A stretch of 64,000 nucleotides of DNA from Williamsia muralis (GCF_002735905.1 NZ_PEBD01000004.1:434001-498000); one strand, 5' to 3'. Shown: positions 35,266 to 45,446, counted from the stretch's first letter. Notes: a model not told the origin generated them from the sequence alone. Numbers and translations: made by a program.

Positions 35266-36417
35266 ATGCGGTCGCAATCGGACAGATCCCAGGTCGAGAT
35301 GTTCCATGTGATGGACGTGCTGGCAGCGATCGCCAAACGGCGGGCCCGCGGCCTCGACGTCGTGTCGTTGGCCGCCGGTCAGCCTTCGACCCCGGCTCCG
35401 GCGCCGGTTCTCGAGGCCACCGCGGCCGCCTTGCATGCTTCTCCGCTGGGCTACACCGAGTCGCTCGGTATCGCGCCGCTGCGCGAGGCGATCGCGGCGC
35501 ATCACCGCGACACCTATGGAGTGGAGGTGAGTGCGGACGACGTCGTGATCACCACGGGCTCATCCGGTGCATTCACCCTGATCTTCCTTGCTGCATTCGA
35601 TGCGGGCGACACGGTGGCCATGGCCCGGCCGGGTTATCCGGCATACCGGAACACGCTTTCGGCGCTGGGTTGCCGGGTACTCGAACTCGATTGTGGTCCC
35701 GAAACGCGTTTTCAGCCGACGGTCGACATGCTCGAACAACTCGACCGGCCGCCGGCCGGGTTGATCGTCGCCAGCCCGGCGAACCCCACCGGGACGATCC
35801 TCGCGCCCGCGGAACTCGCCGATCTTGCCGCCTGGTGCGACGCCCACGGCACCTTGCTCATCTCGGACGAGATCTATCACGGCATCAGTTACGGGCGGCC
35901 CACCTCATGCGCATGGGAGACGTCGCGCCAGTCGGTGGTGATGGGTTCGGTGTCGAAATACTTCTGTATGACCGGCTGGCGACTGGGCTGGATGTTGGTG
36001 CCCGAACCTCTGCGTCGGCCCGTCGAGCGACTCACGGCCAACATGACCATTTGTCCGCCGACCATCAGCCAGCACGCTGCCGTCGCAGCGTTCACCCCCG
36101 ACTCACGTGCCGAGCTGGACGGGCACGTGCGGCGTTACGCGCGAAATCGTGAGTTGTTGGTGGGCGGCCTCGCCGCACTCGGCATCACCGACGTGGCACC
36201 TCCGGACGGTGCGTTCTACGTGTACGCCGATGTCGGTGCGATCACCGACGATTCGCTGGGCTGGTGTGAAGGCGTGCTCGAGCAGACCGGGGTCGCCATG
36301 GCGCCGGGTCTGGACTTCGACACCCGCAAGGGACACCGAACCGTGCGGATGAGTTTCGCCGGCGCGACCGACGAGATCGAGCGGGCACTGCAACTCCTCC
36401 GTCCGGTTCTCGGCTGA
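35266..36417 (+). CDS. PLP-dependent class I/II aminotransferase
   Basis: A 383-residue fold-type I aminotransferase. The PLP lysine K231 is in GSVSKYFCMTGWRLGW. Other markers are SLAAGQPSTPAP, GYTESLGIAPLREAI, TTGSSGAFTL, ASPANPTGT and SDEIYHG, where N, D and Y contact the cofactor. Related mycobacterial proteins are annotated as aspartate-type aminotransferases; the exact amino donor cannot be read. It is divergent from the esterase and followed by a probable terminator, so it is monocistronic. Confidence 0.92.
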   Translation: MRSQSDRSQVEMFHVMDVLAAIAKRRARGLDVVSLAAGQPSTPAPAPVLEATAAALHASPLGYTESLGIAPLREAIAAHHRDTYGVEVSADDVVITTGSSGAFTLIFLAAFDAGDTVAMARPGYPAYRNTLSALGCRVLELDCGPETRFQPTVDMLEQLDRPPAGLIVASPANPTGTILAPAELADLAAWCDAHGTLLISDEIYHGISYGRPTSCAWETSRQSVVMGSVSKYFCMTGWRLGWMLVPEPLRRPVERLTANMTICPPTISQHAAVAAFTPDSRAELDGHVRRYARNRELLVGGLAALGITDVAPPDGAFYVYADVGAITDDSLGWCEGVLEQTGVAMAPGLDFDTRKGHRTVRMSFAGATDEIERALQLLRPVLG

Positions 36418-36426
36418 TCCAGCATC

Positions 36427-36456
36427 ACTGAAATCCTTGCCGGAGGTCAGTTTTTT
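36427..36456 (+). terminator. Probable intrinsic terminator after aminotransferase gene
   Basis: ten bases after the stop, ACTGA/TCAGT and an inner TCC/GGA form a short hairpin with loop TTGCC, followed by a run of T residues. The stem is modest. Confidence 0.5.
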
Positions 36457-36501
36457 GCCGAAACGATCCCGCCGCCGCGTGCCCTTTGCCACCATGGCGG
36501 G

Positions 36502-37101
36502 GTGAGAGCAGCAGCGACCCCCAAGGGGACGCGCCGAAGGGCGCGATTGATCGCCGCCGCCGGGGAATTGTTTCTGGAAGGCGGTTTTGACGCCGTCCGA
36601 CATCGGGCGGTGGCCGACCGAGCGCAGCTTCCGCTTGCCTCCACAACGTATTACTTTGCCTCACTTGAGGATTTGGTCGCCGAGGCAGTGGCGTCCGCCT
36701 GCGCGAATGATTGCGATGCGATCATCGAGAGGGGCCGGGGGCTGACCCGGCGTCGCCGTGGGGCCGAGGCGACGGCCGAAGTACTTGCCGATGTCTTCAT
36801 CGGGGAGGACACGTCGCGAGAGCGTCTGACCTGCCGGTTCGAGTCAATTGTTCTCAGTGCGCGGGTGCCGCGACTGCAACAGGTTCTCATCGATCACCGA
36901 AACACGTTGCGTAACACCCACTTCGAAGTTCTCGAGAAGTCGGGTCGCAGCACCGATCCCAGTGGGATCGAGCAGTTGATGGCTGTCGAAGACGGTGTGG
37001 TGATCGGGGCCCTGGCCGACTCGGTGGAGGACGTGGTCAAGGTGACCCGCACCGCCCTGAGCGAGGTCATCGATCAGCTCGCACCCGTCGCCGCGGTGTG
37101 A
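36502..37101 (+). CDS. TetR-family regulator
   Basis: A 199-residue TetR protein with a GTG start. The DNA-binding domain reads RLIAAAGELFLEGGFDAVRH then VADRAQLPLASTTYYFASLE (about residues 14-58). TYYFASLEDL is typical of a subgroup with a shortened recognition helix. The rest is helical without recognised ligand motif. It stands between the aminotransferase terminator and purB; no divergent partner is present, so its targets are unclear. Confidence 0.85.
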   Translation: MRAAATPKGTRRRARLIAAAGELFLEGGFDAVRHRAVADRAQLPLASTTYYFASLEDLVAEAVASACANDCDAIIERGRGLTRRRRGAEATAEVLADVFIGEDTSRERLTCRFESIVLSARVPRLQQVLIDHRNTLRNTHFEVLEKSGRSTDPSGIEQLMAVEDGVVIGALADSVEDVVKVTRTALSEVIDQLAPVAAV

Positions 37102-37148
37102 TGCGCCGGTCGTGACCGCCATGTGCGGGGGGCATGGCTGCCATGTCG

Positions 37149-37154
37149 CATAAT
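37149..37154 (+). promoter_or_regulatory. Leaderless -10 element of purB
   Basis: CATAAT, five bases before GTG 37160, is a good -10 box; the transcript would begin at or within a base or two of the start codon. Confidence 0.45.
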
Positions 37155-37159
37155 GAGGC

Positions 37160-38608
37160 GTGTCTGAAACGAAATCACCGACCGAGAAACCGCGGGTCTC
37201 GAACGTCCTGGCCGGTCGCTATGCGTCGGCAGATCTGGTGCGGTTGTGGTCCGCCGACCACAAGATCGTCCTGGAGCGGCAACTCTGGGTCGCAGTCCTC
37301 AAAGCGCAGCAGGAACTCGGCGTCGACGTGCCCGACGAGGCCATCGCCGACTACGAACGTGTGCTCGATCAGATCGACCTGACCTCCATCGCCGACCGTG
37401 AACGGGTCACCCGCCACGACGTGAAGGCGCGCATCGAGGAGTTCAACGCTCTCGCCGGCCACGAGCACATCCACAAAGGGATGACCAGCCGCGACCTCAC
37501 CGAGAACGTCGAGCAATTGCAGATCCTGCGGTCGCTCGAGCACGTACACGCACACGGTGTTGCCACCGCGGCACGCCTGGCCGACCGGGCCGCCCAGTAC
37601 TCCACGCTGGTGATGGCCGGTCGCAGCCACAATGTCGCGGCGCAGGCCACCACCCTGGGCAAGCGATTTGCATCGGCGGCCGACGAACTGCTCATCGCGC
37701 TCACCCGCCTTCGCGAGCTGATCGACCGCTACCCGCTCCGCGGCATCAAGGGCCCGATGGGCACCAGCCAGGACATGCTCGACCTGCTCGACGGAGACGT
37801 CGAGAAACTGTCCCGGTTGGAGTCGAAGGTGGCCGACCACCTCGGGTTCTCGAAGTCGCTGACGTCGGTGGGCCAGGTGTACCCGCGGTCCCTCGACCAC
37901 GACGTGGTCTCGGCGCTGGTCCAGGTGGCTGCCGGCCCCTCGTCGTTGGCTCACACCATCCGCCTGATGGCAGGCCATGAGTTGGTCACCGAGGGTTTCC
38001 AGGCAGGGCAGGTCGGCAGTTCGGCGATGCCGCACAAGATGAACACCCGCAGCTGCGAGCGGGTGAACGGGCTCGCCGTGGTGCTCCGCGGCTACGGATC
38101 GATGGCTGCGGAACTGGCCGGCGCGCAGTGGAACGAGGGCGACGTGTTCTGTTCGGTGGTGCGCCGTGTGGCATTGCCCGACGCATTCTTCGCCATCGAC
38201 GGACTGCTCGAGACCTTCCTGACGGTGCTCGCCGAGTTCGGTGCCTACCCGGCGGTGATCGCCAAGGAACTCGACCGGTACCTGCCGTTCCTGGCGACCA
38301 CCAAGGTCCTCATCGCCTCGGTTCGTGCAGGCGTCGGTCGCGAAGTCGCGCACGAGGCGATCAAGGAAAATGCCGTCGCCGTGGCCCTCGCCATGCGCGA
38401 AGACGGTCGCGATCCCGACCTGCTGGACCGACTGGCCGCCGACGACAGGATCCCGCTCGACCGCGCCGGGCTCGACGCCGCGCTGGCCGACAAATCGGCA
38501 TTCATCGGCGCAGCAGAGCACCAGGTGGCCGACGTCGTCGCTCAGGTGGGCAAACTCGTCGATCAGTATCCCGACGCCGCCGGCTATGCGCCGGCACCTA
38601 TTCTCTGA
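37160..38608 (+). CDS. purB: Adenylosuccinate lyase PurB
   Basis: A 482-residue member of the fumarase/aspartase superfamily that cleaves SAICAR and adenylosuccinate, so it acts twice in purine synthesis. The signature loop GSSAMPHKMNTR is near residues 287-298 and carries the catalytic serine. RHDVKARIEEF and HKGMTSRDLTENV are conserved substrate-binding blocks. GTG 37160 is supported by a leaderless-type -10 box. It is followed by a pair of 91-base repeats. Confidence 0.97.
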   Translation: MSETKSPTEKPRVSNVLAGRYASADLVRLWSADHKIVLERQLWVAVLKAQQELGVDVPDEAIADYERVLDQIDLTSIADRERVTRHDVKARIEEFNALAGHEHIHKGMTSRDLTENVEQLQILRSLEHVHAHGVATAARLADRAAQYSTLVMAGRSHNVAAQATTLGKRFASAADELLIALTRLRELIDRYPLRGIKGPMGTSQDMLDLLDGDVEKLSRLESKVADHLGFSKSLTSVGQVYPRSLDHDVVSALVQVAAGPSSLAHTIRLMAGHELVTEGFQAGQVGSSAMPHKMNTRSCERVNGLAVVLRGYGSMAAELAGAQWNEGDVFCSVVRRVALPDAFFAIDGLLETFLTVLAEFGAYPAVIAKELDRYLPFLATTKVLIASVRAGVGREVAHEAIKENAVAVALAMREDGRDPDLLDRLAADDRIPLDRAGLDAALADKSAFIGAAEHQVADVVAQVGKLVDQYPDAAGYAPAPIL

Positions 38609-38620
38609 CCGTTTCGCCTG

Positions 38621-38802
38621 CTGGTTGGGCAGGCCCTCCGACTTCGTGGAGTTCCTCCGGTTGCAACCGGAGGTTGTGGCTGGAGTCGGAGGTTTTGGCG
38701 GGTCCGGGCCGCTGGTTGGGCAGGCCCTCCGACTTCGTAGACCTCCTCCGGTTGCAACCGGAGCTTCTGGCTGGAGTCGGAGGTCTTGCTGTGGGCCCGG
38801 TT
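38621..38802. repeat. Two tandem ~91-base repeats with CTCCGGTTGCAACCGGAG palindrome
   Basis: Unit 1 (38621-38711) and unit 2 (38712-38802) both begin CTGGTTGGGCAGGCCCTCCG and share most bases. Each holds a perfect palindrome (38654-38673, and 38746-38763) flanked by GTCGGAGG. The 281-base gap they fill lies between convergent purB and the SelW-like gene. The palindromes can form long hairpins on both strands, possibly as bidirectional terminators. A related copy is at 48599. Confidence 0.85.
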
Positions 38803-38889
38803 GCCGGCTGCGCAGGTCCTCCGAACCTCAGCGCGCATCGACCCGAATGCTCCTCCGTAGGGCGACATCGGACCGCTCGAGACGGACGT

Positions 38890-39180
38890 CTACTCCGCCG
38901 CGGTATCGGCGTGCCCGAGGTTCCAATCCGGCACCGCGATGTCTCGCACGAGTTTCTTCAGAGTGACGACGTCCGGAAAACCGTTGTCGCGCTTGCGCTC
39001 CCAAATCAGCTGTCCGTCGACTTCGATGGTGAACACGCCGCCTGTACCTGGCACCAGGGTCACCGACCCCAGTTCGGTACCGAAGGTGTTCAGCAATTCC
39101 GTTGCCATCCACGATGCCCGGAGTACCCAGTTGCATTGAGTGCAGTAAGTGATGGTGACCGATGCAGCCGATGTGCTCAC
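38890..39180 (-). CDS. SelW/SelT/SelH (Rdx) family protein
   Basis: A 96-residue thioredoxin-like protein of the Rdx family. The redox motif CTQC is near residues 13-16 (TITYCTQCNW), here with two cysteines and no selenocysteine. LGSVTLVPGTGGVFTIEVDG and ERKRDNGFPDVVTLKKLVRD are typical. GTG 39180 gives the normal family length; the longer open frame upstream overlaps the divergent DUF1304 gene. Members bind partner proteins through a mixed disulfide; the partner here is unknown. Confidence 0.88.
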   Translation of the reverse strand: MSTSAASVTITYCTQCNWVLRASWMATELLNTFGTELGSVTLVPGTGGVFTIEVDGQLIWERKRDNGFPDVVTLKKLVRDIAVPDWNLGHADTAAE

Positions 39181-39267
39181 CGATTCATTGTGGCAGTCTT
39201 CGCAGTCGGCGGATACTCGTGCCGACAGCGGTAGCGAGGACCACATGACTTCGGACGGGACGACGAC

Positions 39268-39654
39268 GTGACGGTAGTAGGCCTGGTATTCACCGCGATT
39301 GCGGCACTCATCCACGTGTACATCTTCGTGCTCGAATCGTTGCGGTGGACGGCACCGGCAACCCGCACGACCTTCGGAACAACAGCCGAGGAAGCCGAAG
39401 CGACCAAGGACATGGCCTTCAATCATGGGTTCTACAACCTGTTCCTGGCGATCGTCACCGCTGTCGGGATCGTGTTGACCCTTCTCGATCACGCCGATGC
39501 CGGAGCTGCACTGGTGTTCGCCGGCGCTGGGTCGATGGTTGCCGCGGGTCTCGTTCTGCTGATCTCGTCGCCTGAGAAGGGGCGTTCGGCGCTGATCCAG
39601 CTGACGCCGCCGGCAATCGGCGTCGTGGCTCTTGCTGCCGGCCTGGTGTTCTAG
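39268..39654 (+). CDS. DUF1304 membrane protein
   Basis: A 128-residue protein with four membrane segments, matching DUF1304. Markers are [16 protein letters not shown] in the first helix, the hydrophilic stretch with [15 protein letters not shown], and [22 protein letters not shown] near the end. GTG start. The function of the family is not established. It is divergent from the SelW-like gene and 53 bases upstream of purC, which has its own promoter. Confidence 0.9.
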   Translation: MTVVGLVFTAIAALIHVYIFVLESLRWTAPATRTTFGTTAEEAEATKDMAFNHGFYNLFLAIVTAVGIVLTLLDHADAGAALVFAGAGSMVAAGLVLLISSPEKGRSALIQLTPPAIGVVALAAGLVF

Positions 39655-39694
39655 CGCCACCCGCCCTGGACGTCGATTGGCGTGCCCGCCCGAC

Positions 39695-39700
39695 TAGCCT
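39695..39700 (+). promoter_or_regulatory. Leaderless -10 element of purC
   Basis: TAGCCT (TANNNT) ends seven bases before ATG 39708; no ribosome site is visible between, as expected for a leaderless transcript. Confidence 0.5.
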
Positions 39701-39707
39701 GAAAACC

Positions 39708-40601
39708 ATGCGTCCGAGCCTGGAGTCCTACGAACATCTCGCGGCCGGAAAGGTACGTGACCTCTATTCGATCGACGAGCAGACGATGCTGATGGTGGCG
39801 TCCGACCGCATCTCTGCCTTTGACCACATCTTGCCCACGCCCATCCCTGACAAGGGGCGGGTTCTCACTGCGATGAGCGTGTACTACTTCGGCGCGTTGG
39901 GCGTTCCCAACCACCTGGCGGGCGATCCGACCGACAGTCGCATCCCCGCCGAACTGGTGGGCCGGGCGCTCGTGGTGAAGAAGCTCGACATGCTCCCCGT
40001 CGAGTGTGTCGCGCGCGGGTACCTGACCGGGTCCGGCCTCCTCGACTACATCGCCACCGGCTCGGTCTGCGGTATCGCCCTCCCGGAGGGGCTCGAGGAG
40101 TCGAGCAGACTCCCCGAACCGATCTTCACCCCCGCGACCAAGGCAGACATCGGCCAGCACGACGAGAACGTCAGCTTCGACGCTGTGGTGGCCACCGTTG
40201 GTGAAACGCTCGCGCAAAAGCTCAGAGATCTCACTCTCGACATCTACTCGCGGGGATCTGAGCTGGCGGCAGCGCGTGGAATCGTCCTCGCCGACACCAA
40301 GTTCGAGTTCGGCCTCGATGAAGAGGGCACCGTTGTCCTCGCCGACGAGGTCTTGACACCGGACAGTTCGCGGTACTGGGACGCGGCGAACTATCGAGCC
40401 GGCATGGTGCAGCCCAGTTTCGACAAACAAATCGTCCGCAACTGGCTCACCGGACCCGACTCCGGGTGGGACCGCGATGCAGACAATCCGCCCCCGCCGT
40501 TGCCGGACGACGTCGCGCAACGCACCCGCGACCGCTACATCGAAGCCTACGAACGTATTTCAGGTCTGTCATTTGATGACTGGCCGAAGGGAGAGCAGTG
40601 A
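39708..40601 (+). CDS. purC: SAICAR synthetase PurC
   Basis: A 297-residue phosphoribosylaminoimidazole-succinocarboxamide synthase joining CAIR and aspartate with ATP. Family blocks are [53 protein letters not shown] and ADTKFEFG, and the signature around [12 protein letters not shown]. It overlaps ptrB by four bases (GTGA), the same purC-ptrB order as in M. tuberculosis. Confidence 0.97.
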   Translation: MRPSLESYEHLAAGKVRDLYSIDEQTMLMVASDRISAFDHILPTPIPDKGRVLTAMSVYYFGALGVPNHLAGDPTDSRIPAELVGRALVVKKLDMLPVECVARGYLTGSGLLDYIATGSVCGIALPEGLEESSRLPEPIFTPATKADIGQHDENVSFDAVVATVGETLAQKLRDLTLDIYSRGSELAAARGIVLADTKFEFGLDEEGTVVLADEVLTPDSSRYWDAANYRAGMVQPSFDKQIVRNWLTGPDSGWDRDADNPPPPLPDDVAQRTRDRYIEAYERISGLSFDDWPKGEQ

Positions 40602-42718
40602 CCGACACCTCGCAGGACGCAGCAGCAGGCGCGCCGCCCGTCGCGAAGAAGATCCCGTTCGAGCGCACACACCACGGAGACACCGTGATCGACCACTACG
40701 AGTGGTTGCGCGACAAAGAGGATCCCGAGGTCATCGCGTTCCTCGAACAACAGAACGAGTACACCACCGCGCACACCGCCGAGCTCGCAGATCTCCGTGC
40801 GGACATCTACAACGAGATCAAGGGCCGCACCCAGGAAACCGACATGTCGGTGCCGACTCGACGCGGTCAGTTCTGGTACTACGCGCGTACCGAAGAGGGC
40901 AAGCAGTACGCACTCAGGGCGCGGTGCCCGATCGCCGGCCCCGACGACTGGACGCCGCCGACGGTCGAGCCCGGTCAGAGTGTGCCGGGAGAGGAGATCC
41001 TCCTCGACTCCAACGTGGAGGCCGAGGGCACCGACTTCTTCAGTCTCGGTGCGCTCTCGGTGAGCGAAGACGGCAATCTGCTGGCGTACAGCGTCGACAC
41101 AGCTGGTGACGAGCGATACACCATGCGGTTCAAGGATCTTCGCACCGGCGAACTGCTCGCCGACGAGATCCGTGACACCGCGCCGGGCGCACTGTGGTCG
41201 CTCGATGGCAACCATGTCTTCTATCAGACCGTCGACGAGGCATGGCGGCCCGACACCGTCTGGCGCCACGACCTCGGTGCAGGTACGCCCGACGTCAAGG
41301 TGTTCCACGAGCCCGATGAGCAGTACTGGGTGGGGATCGGTGGAACCCGCAGCGACAAGTACCTGATGATCACGCTCGGTTCGAAGATCACCACCGAAGT
41401 CCGGATTCTCGACGCTGCCGACCCGACCGGCGAGTTCACCGTGGTGTGGCCCCGTGAAGAGGGAATCGAGTACGGCGTGGAGCATGCCGTGATCGACGGA
41501 CAGGATCGCTTCCTGATCCTGCACAACAAGAACGCCGAGAACTTCGAATTGCTCGATGCGCCCGTGACCGATCCCACCGACACCCGGGTGCTGGTCCCGC
41601 ACGACCCGGAGGTCCGGATCGAGGATGTCGACGCCTTCGCCGGCCAGCTGGTCCTGAGCTATCGTCGAGAAGCGTTGCCGCGGTTGTCCATCGCGCAACT
41701 CGACGGCAGCGGTACCCCGGAATTCGTCGAGGTCTCGTTCGATGAGGAGCTCTACTCGGCCGGACTCGGCGGCAACCCCGAATGGGCGGCGCCGCGGCTG
41801 CGCATCGGGTACACGAGCTTCATCAACCCCACAGAGGTGTTCGATCTCGACGTCGCGACCGGCGAACGGACACTGCTCAAACGTCAGCAGGTGCTCGGCG
41901 ATTTCGACCCGACCGACTATGAGCAGTACCGTGACTGGGCCACGGCGAGCGACGGCACCAAGATCCCACTCTCGGTGATCCGGCGCCGTGAACACGCCGA
42001 CGGGCCCGCGCCCACGTTGTTGTACGGATACGGCTCCTATGAATCGAGCAACGACCCAGGGTTCTCGATCTCACGGTTGTCGCTGCTCGACCGCGGCGTC
42101 GTGTTTGTCATCGCCCATATCCGCGGTGGTGGTGAGATGGGCCGACATTGGTACGAGACAGGTAAGACCCTCACCAAGAAGAACACCTTCACCGATTTTG
42201 TCTCCGCTGCACAACATCTGATCGAGACCGGTGTCACCACCCCCAAGCAGCTGGTCGGTGAGGGCGGCAGCGCCGGCGGCCTGCTGATCGGCGCGGTCGC
42301 GAACCTGGCGCCCGAGCTGTTCAACGGCATACTCGCGGTGGTCCCGTTCGTGGATCCGCTGACGTCCATCCTCGATCCGTCGTTGCCCCTCACCGTCATC
42401 GAGTGGGACGAGTGGGGAAACCCGTTGGCAGACAAGACGGTCTACGAGTACATGAAGTCATACTCTCCGTATGAGAACGTCGACGCCAAGCCATACCCGC
42501 AGATCCTGGCGGTCACCTCGCTCAATGACACTCGCGTCCTCTACACCGAGGCGGCGAAATGGGTTGCCCGGCTGCAAGACAGCACAACCGGAGATGCGCC
42601 GATCCTGTTGAAGACCGAGATGAAGGCCGGTCACGGTGGTGTCAGCGGCCGTTACAAGCAGTGGGAAGAAGTCGCCTTCGAGTACGCGTGGGTACTGCGT
42701 CAGACAGGAGCTGTCTGA
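40598..42718 (+). CDS. ptrB: S9 family oligopeptidase PtrB
   Basis: A 706-residue prolyl-oligopeptidase-type serine peptidase (protease II, cleaving oligopeptides after basic residues). The N-terminal ~430 residues form the beta-propeller that gates access. The catalytic domain has [10 protein letters not shown] (nucleophile S558), an Asp in [10 protein letters not shown] and a His in [26 protein letters not shown] precedes the catalytic serine as usual. There is no signal peptide, so it is cytoplasmic. GTG start overlaps the purC stop; a strong terminator follows. Confidence 0.94.
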   Translation: MTDTSQDAAAGAPPVAKKIPFERTHHGDTVIDHYEWLRDKEDPEVIAFLEQQNEYTTAHTAELADLRADIYNEIKGRTQETDMSVPTRRGQFWYYARTEEGKQYALRARCPIAGPDDWTPPTVEPGQSVPGEEILLDSNVEAEGTDFFSLGALSVSEDGNLLAYSVDTAGDERYTMRFKDLRTGELLADEIRDTAPGALWSLDGNHVFYQTVDEAWRPDTVWRHDLGAGTPDVKVFHEPDEQYWVGIGGTRSDKYLMITLGSKITTEVRILDAADPTGEFTVVWPREEGIEYGVEHAVIDGQDRFLILHNKNAENFELLDAPVTDPTDTRVLVPHDPEVRIEDVDAFAGQLVLSYRREALPRLSIAQLDGSGTPEFVEVSFDEELYSAGLGGNPEWAAPRLRIGYTSFINPTEVFDLDVATGERTLLKRQQVLGDFDPTDYEQYRDWATASDGTKIPLSVIRRREHADGPAPTLLYGYGSYESSNDPGFSISRLSLLDRGVVFVIAHIRGGGEMGRHWYETGKTLTKKNTFTDFVSAAQHLIETGVTTPKQLVGEGGSAGGLLIGAVANLAPELFNGILAVVPFVDPLTSILDPSLPLTVIEWDEWGNPLADKTVYEYMKSYSPYENVDAKPYPQILAVTSLNDTRVLYTEAAKWVARLQDSTTGDAPILLKTEMKAGHGGVSGRYKQWEEVAFEYAWVLRQTGAV

Positions 42719-42736
42719 GAACTGGACTGCAACAGA

Positions 42737-42778
42737 ACGGCGCGACCTGGCTGATGCCGGGTCGCGCCGTTTGTTTTG
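42737..42778 (+). terminator. Intrinsic terminator after ptrB
   Basis: ACGGCGCGACC pairs with GGTCGCGCCGT (11 perfect base pairs, 12-base loop) and is followed by TTGTTTT. It starts 18 bases after the ptrB stop and ends the purC-ptrB transcript. Confidence 0.9.
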
Positions 42779-42818
42779 ATCTGAACTGCCTGTCAGGCCG
42801 AACCGTGCAGTCCGGTGA

Positions 42819-44282
42819 TCAGTGCATGATCACCGGGGTCTTCGCCTCGGTGTCGGCATCGACAGCGTCGTGCACTATCCGCTTGCGCGGCAAGAAGAAC
42901 GCTGGGATCAGCGTTAGCACGATCAGCCCCACCGAGACTATGAACGTGTCACCGAAGGCTCCGGCGACGTCGCCGCCGCTCTCGACCGCGCCCTTGACGT
43001 TGTTGGCCAAGATCACCGAGATGACCGCGGTACCGACCGACCCTGCCGCCTGCTGCACAACGTTCATGAGAGTCGAACCGTCGGGGACCTGAGCCGGATT
43101 GAGTGTTGCCAGCGCGGCGGACATGATGGGCATCATCGTCATACCCATGCCGAGGCCCTGCACGAACAGAGCCGCGCCGAGGAGCCAGTACGAGGTGTCG
43201 GCGCCGATGAAGATGAAGACGCCGAGTCCGATCGCGATCAGGACGATGCCGGGGATCACCATCTTCCCGGGGCCGTGTTTGTCGGTCAGCCGACCGGCCA
43301 TCGGCATGGTGAGCATCGCCCCGATGCCCTGAGGTGCGATGAGCAGCCCGGTCAAGAGCGTGGTCTCGCCGCGGACGCCGATGTAGTACTGCGGGAACAG
43401 CAGCATCGCGCCGAAGAACGCGATCATGAACAGCGACATGGTCACCACCGACCACGACAACTTGCTGTTGGTAAACAGTCGGAGGTCCAGCAGAGGGTTA
43501 CGGGCACGCAGGGCATGCACGATGAACCCGGCAACCAGGATTGCTCCGATCACGGCCGGTATCAGCACCTTTGCGGTCATGAAGGTGCCCTCTTCGGTAC
43601 TCGAGGAGATGCCGTAGAGGAACAGGGCAAGGCCGGGGGACAGCAGGAGGAGTCCGATGAAGTCGAACGTCGGCCGTGATGTCTCGTTGTCCTTGGGCAG
43701 GATCCAGTAGGAGTACGCGAACGCGAGTGCACCGATCGGCACGTTGATCAGGAAGATCCAGTGCCAGCTGGCGTACTCGATCAGGGCGCCGCCGATGATC
43801 GGTCCGAGGATGGGGCCGAGGAGCATCGGGATTCCGAGCACTGCCATCACCGAGCCGACCCGAGCCGGGCCTGCCGCCTTGGTCAGAATCATCATTCCGA
43901 CCGGCATCAGCATGCCGCCGCCGAAACCTTGCAGCACCCGGAAGATGACCAGGGTGCCGATACTCCAGGCCAGCGCACACAGCACCGAGCCCAGGACGAA
44001 CAGCACCAGCGACGTCAGATAGACCTTCTTGGTGCCGAAACGTGCGGCGGCCCAGCTCGACAGCGGGATGACCGCGGCCAGGGCCAGCGTGTAACCGGTC
44101 ATCGTCCACGCCGAACCGGCCTGGTCGGTGCTGAACTCATCCTGGAATGTGTTCTGCGCCACGGACACAACCGTGGTGTCGAGAATCGACATGATCGCGC
44201 CGAGCACGACCACGGCAGCGATCTTGATCACTGCCGGATCGAGCTTGTCGCTCGCACTCGACGTTGTTGACGGTGAGGTCAT
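42819..44282 (-). CDS. MFS multidrug exporter, DHA2 (EmrB/QacA) family
   Basis: A 487-residue transporter with 14 predicted membrane segments, typical for DHA2 drug:H+ antiporters. Motif LGAIMSILDTTVVSVAQNTF (motif D1) lies in helix 1, WAAARFGTKKVYLTSL is motif A, and VLGIPMLLGPILGPIIGGAL is motif C, which is specific for exporters. A MarR gene 30 bases upstream on the same strand presumably represses the pair. The substrate is unknown. The C-terminus is short and charged. Confidence 0.93.
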   Translation of the reverse strand: MTSPSTTSSASDKLDPAVIKIAAVVVLGAIMSILDTTVVSVAQNTFQDEFSTDQAGSAWTMTGYTLALAAVIPLSSWAAARFGTKKVYLTSLVLFVLGSVLCALAWSIGTLVIFRVLQGFGGGMLMPVGMMILTKAAGPARVGSVMAVLGIPMLLGPILGPIIGGALIEYASWHWIFLINVPIGALAFAYSYWILPKDNETSRPTFDFIGLLLLSPGLALFLYGISSSTEEGTFMTAKVLIPAVIGAILVAGFIVHALRARNPLLDLRLFTNSKLSWSVVTMSLFMIAFFGAMLLFPQYYIGVRGETTLLTGLLIAPQGIGAMLTMPMAGRLTDKHGPGKMVIPGIVLIAIGLGVFIFIGADTSYWLLGAALFVQGLGMGMTMMPIMSAALATLNPAQVPDGSTLMNVVQQAAGSVGTAVISVILANNVKGAVESGGDVAGAFGDTFIVSVGLIVLTLIPAFFLPRKRIVHDAVDADTEAKTPVIMH

Positions 44283-44312
44283 GGGGTCACTTTCTCGATC
44301 GTGTTCGAATGT

Positions 44313-44840
44313 CTATCGGGCGGCGGCCGAAGTGGCGGCTGCCGAACCCGGTGTGGCAGATCCAATGCGGACGTTGTCGGAGCACATCGGCGTGCTCAGA
44401 TAGTCGCCGGCAAGGATGGGAAGCAGGGCACTGTTGAGGTCAGCGCGCATGTCGCTCGGGAGTTTCGCGATCACATCACGCACCGAGTCTTCTCGGCGCC
44501 GGATGCTCAACGCAACTGCTTTTTCGCCACCTTCGGCCAGCGAGACCCTCTTGATCCGGCGGTCGTGCTCGTCCTCGCGTCTCGACACCATCGAGAGCCC
44601 GACCAGCTTGTCGACGGCACGTCCGGCGGCAGCGAGAGATAGGTGGAGCTCGTCCGCCAACTCGTTGACCGACAGCGCATTACCGTGCCGGTTGAGGATC
44701 AGCAGAGCCTTGTAGTGCGTGAAACCCAAGTCCGTCTCGATGAGGTCTTCCATCGCGTCGGCGTCGAGCGCGCAGGACAACCGGGTCAGGAACTCGTGCA
44801 CGGTTCGAAAGGTCTCTTCGACCCCGCCTGATTGTGACAC
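44313..44840 (-). CDS. MarR-family regulator of the downstream exporter
   Basis: A 175-residue MarR protein with a GTG start. The winged HTH covers about 30-105 (HYKALLILNRHGNALSVNEL, LHLSLAAAGRAVDKLVGLSM) and the wing is SRREDEHDRRIKRVSL. A 25-residue Ala/Ser/Thr-rich tail after about residue 150 is unusual for the family and looks disordered. It lies first in a two-gene operon with the DHA2 exporter, so ligand-induced derepression of the pump is expected. Confidence 0.9.
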   Translation of the reverse strand: MSQSGGVEETFRTVHEFLTRLSCALDADAMEDLIETDLGFTHYKALLILNRHGNALSVNELADELHLSLAAAGRAVDKLVGLSMVSRREDEHDRRIKRVSLAEGGEKAVALSIRRREDSVRDVIAKLPSDMRADLNSALLPILAGDYLSTPMCSDNVRIGSATPGSAAATSAAAR

Positions 44841-44945
44841 TGGCTAACGGTAACGCCGACGCAACTATTGACACCAGCGCAACCAACTGTGTTTTCGGTT
44901 ACATGGGCTGCGCCCGACTGCCGCCACCGGAAGCCGTCATCGTCG

Positions 44946-44951
44946 TAACCT
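44946..44951 (+). promoter_or_regulatory. Leaderless -10 element of the peroxidase gene
   Basis: TAACCT (TANNNT) ends six bases before ATG 44958. This favours ATG 44958 over the in-frame GTG at 44952. Confidence 0.5.
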
Positions 44952-44957
44952 GTGTCA

Positions 44958-45446
44958 ATGACCACCGACATCAAGAACATTCCCCTGCGCACACTGTCCG
45001 GCGACTCGACCACTCTCGGAGAGTTCGGCGGCCCCGTCCTCGTGGTGAACGTTGCGAGCAAATGTGGTCTGACGCCGCAGTACGCCGGCCTCGAGAAGTT
45101 GGCCGAGAACTACCGCGATCGTGGCCTGACCGTGGTGGGTGTGCCCTGCAATCAGTTCATGGGGCAGGAGCCCGGTACCCCCGAGGAGATCGCCACGTTC
45201 TGCTCGACCACCTACGGGGTGACGTTCCCGCTCCTGGAGAAGACCGATGTGAACGGCGACGACCGCCACCCGCTGTACTCCGAACTCACCAAGGCGTCAG
45301 ATGCTGATGGCGAAGCCGGTGACATCCAGTGGAACTTCGAGAAGTTCCTGCTGAGCGCGGACGGAGAGGTTGTCGGACGTTTCCGTCCGCGTACCGAGCC
45401 GGAGGCGACCGAAGTGGTCGAGGCGATCGAGCGCACGCTCGGATAG
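44958..45446 (+). CDS. Glutathione peroxidase-family (thioredoxin-type) peroxidase
   Basis: A 162-residue peroxidase. The peroxidatic cysteine C36 is in NVASKCGLTPQY, with the tetrad residues Gln in CNQFMGQEPGT and Trp/Asn in WNFEKFL. A second cysteine, in VGVPCNQF near residue 64, is in the usual place, and C80 in IATFCSTTYGV is a possible resolving cysteine. Bacterial members without selenium usually use thioredoxin (or mycothiol systems in actinobacteria) as reductant, so the glutathione name is only historical. It reduces H2O2 or lipid peroxides in the cytosol. Confidence 0.92.
   Translation: MTTDIKNIPLRTLSGDSTTLGEFGGPVLVVNVASKCGLTPQYAGLEKLAENYRDRGLTVVGVPCNQFMGQEPGTPEEIATFCSTTYGVTFPLLEKTDVNGDDRHPLYSELTKASDADGEAGDIQWNFEKFLLSADGEVVGRFRPRTEPEATEVVEAIERTLG

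Noticed and set aside
37175-38521. Open frame of 448 codons opposite purB
   Set aside because: Antisense to the complete purB gene; composition rich in Gly, Arg, His and Val as typical for such shadows.
38650-38770. CRISPR array
   Set aside because: Only two long units with a shared palindrome and no unique spacers or cas genes.
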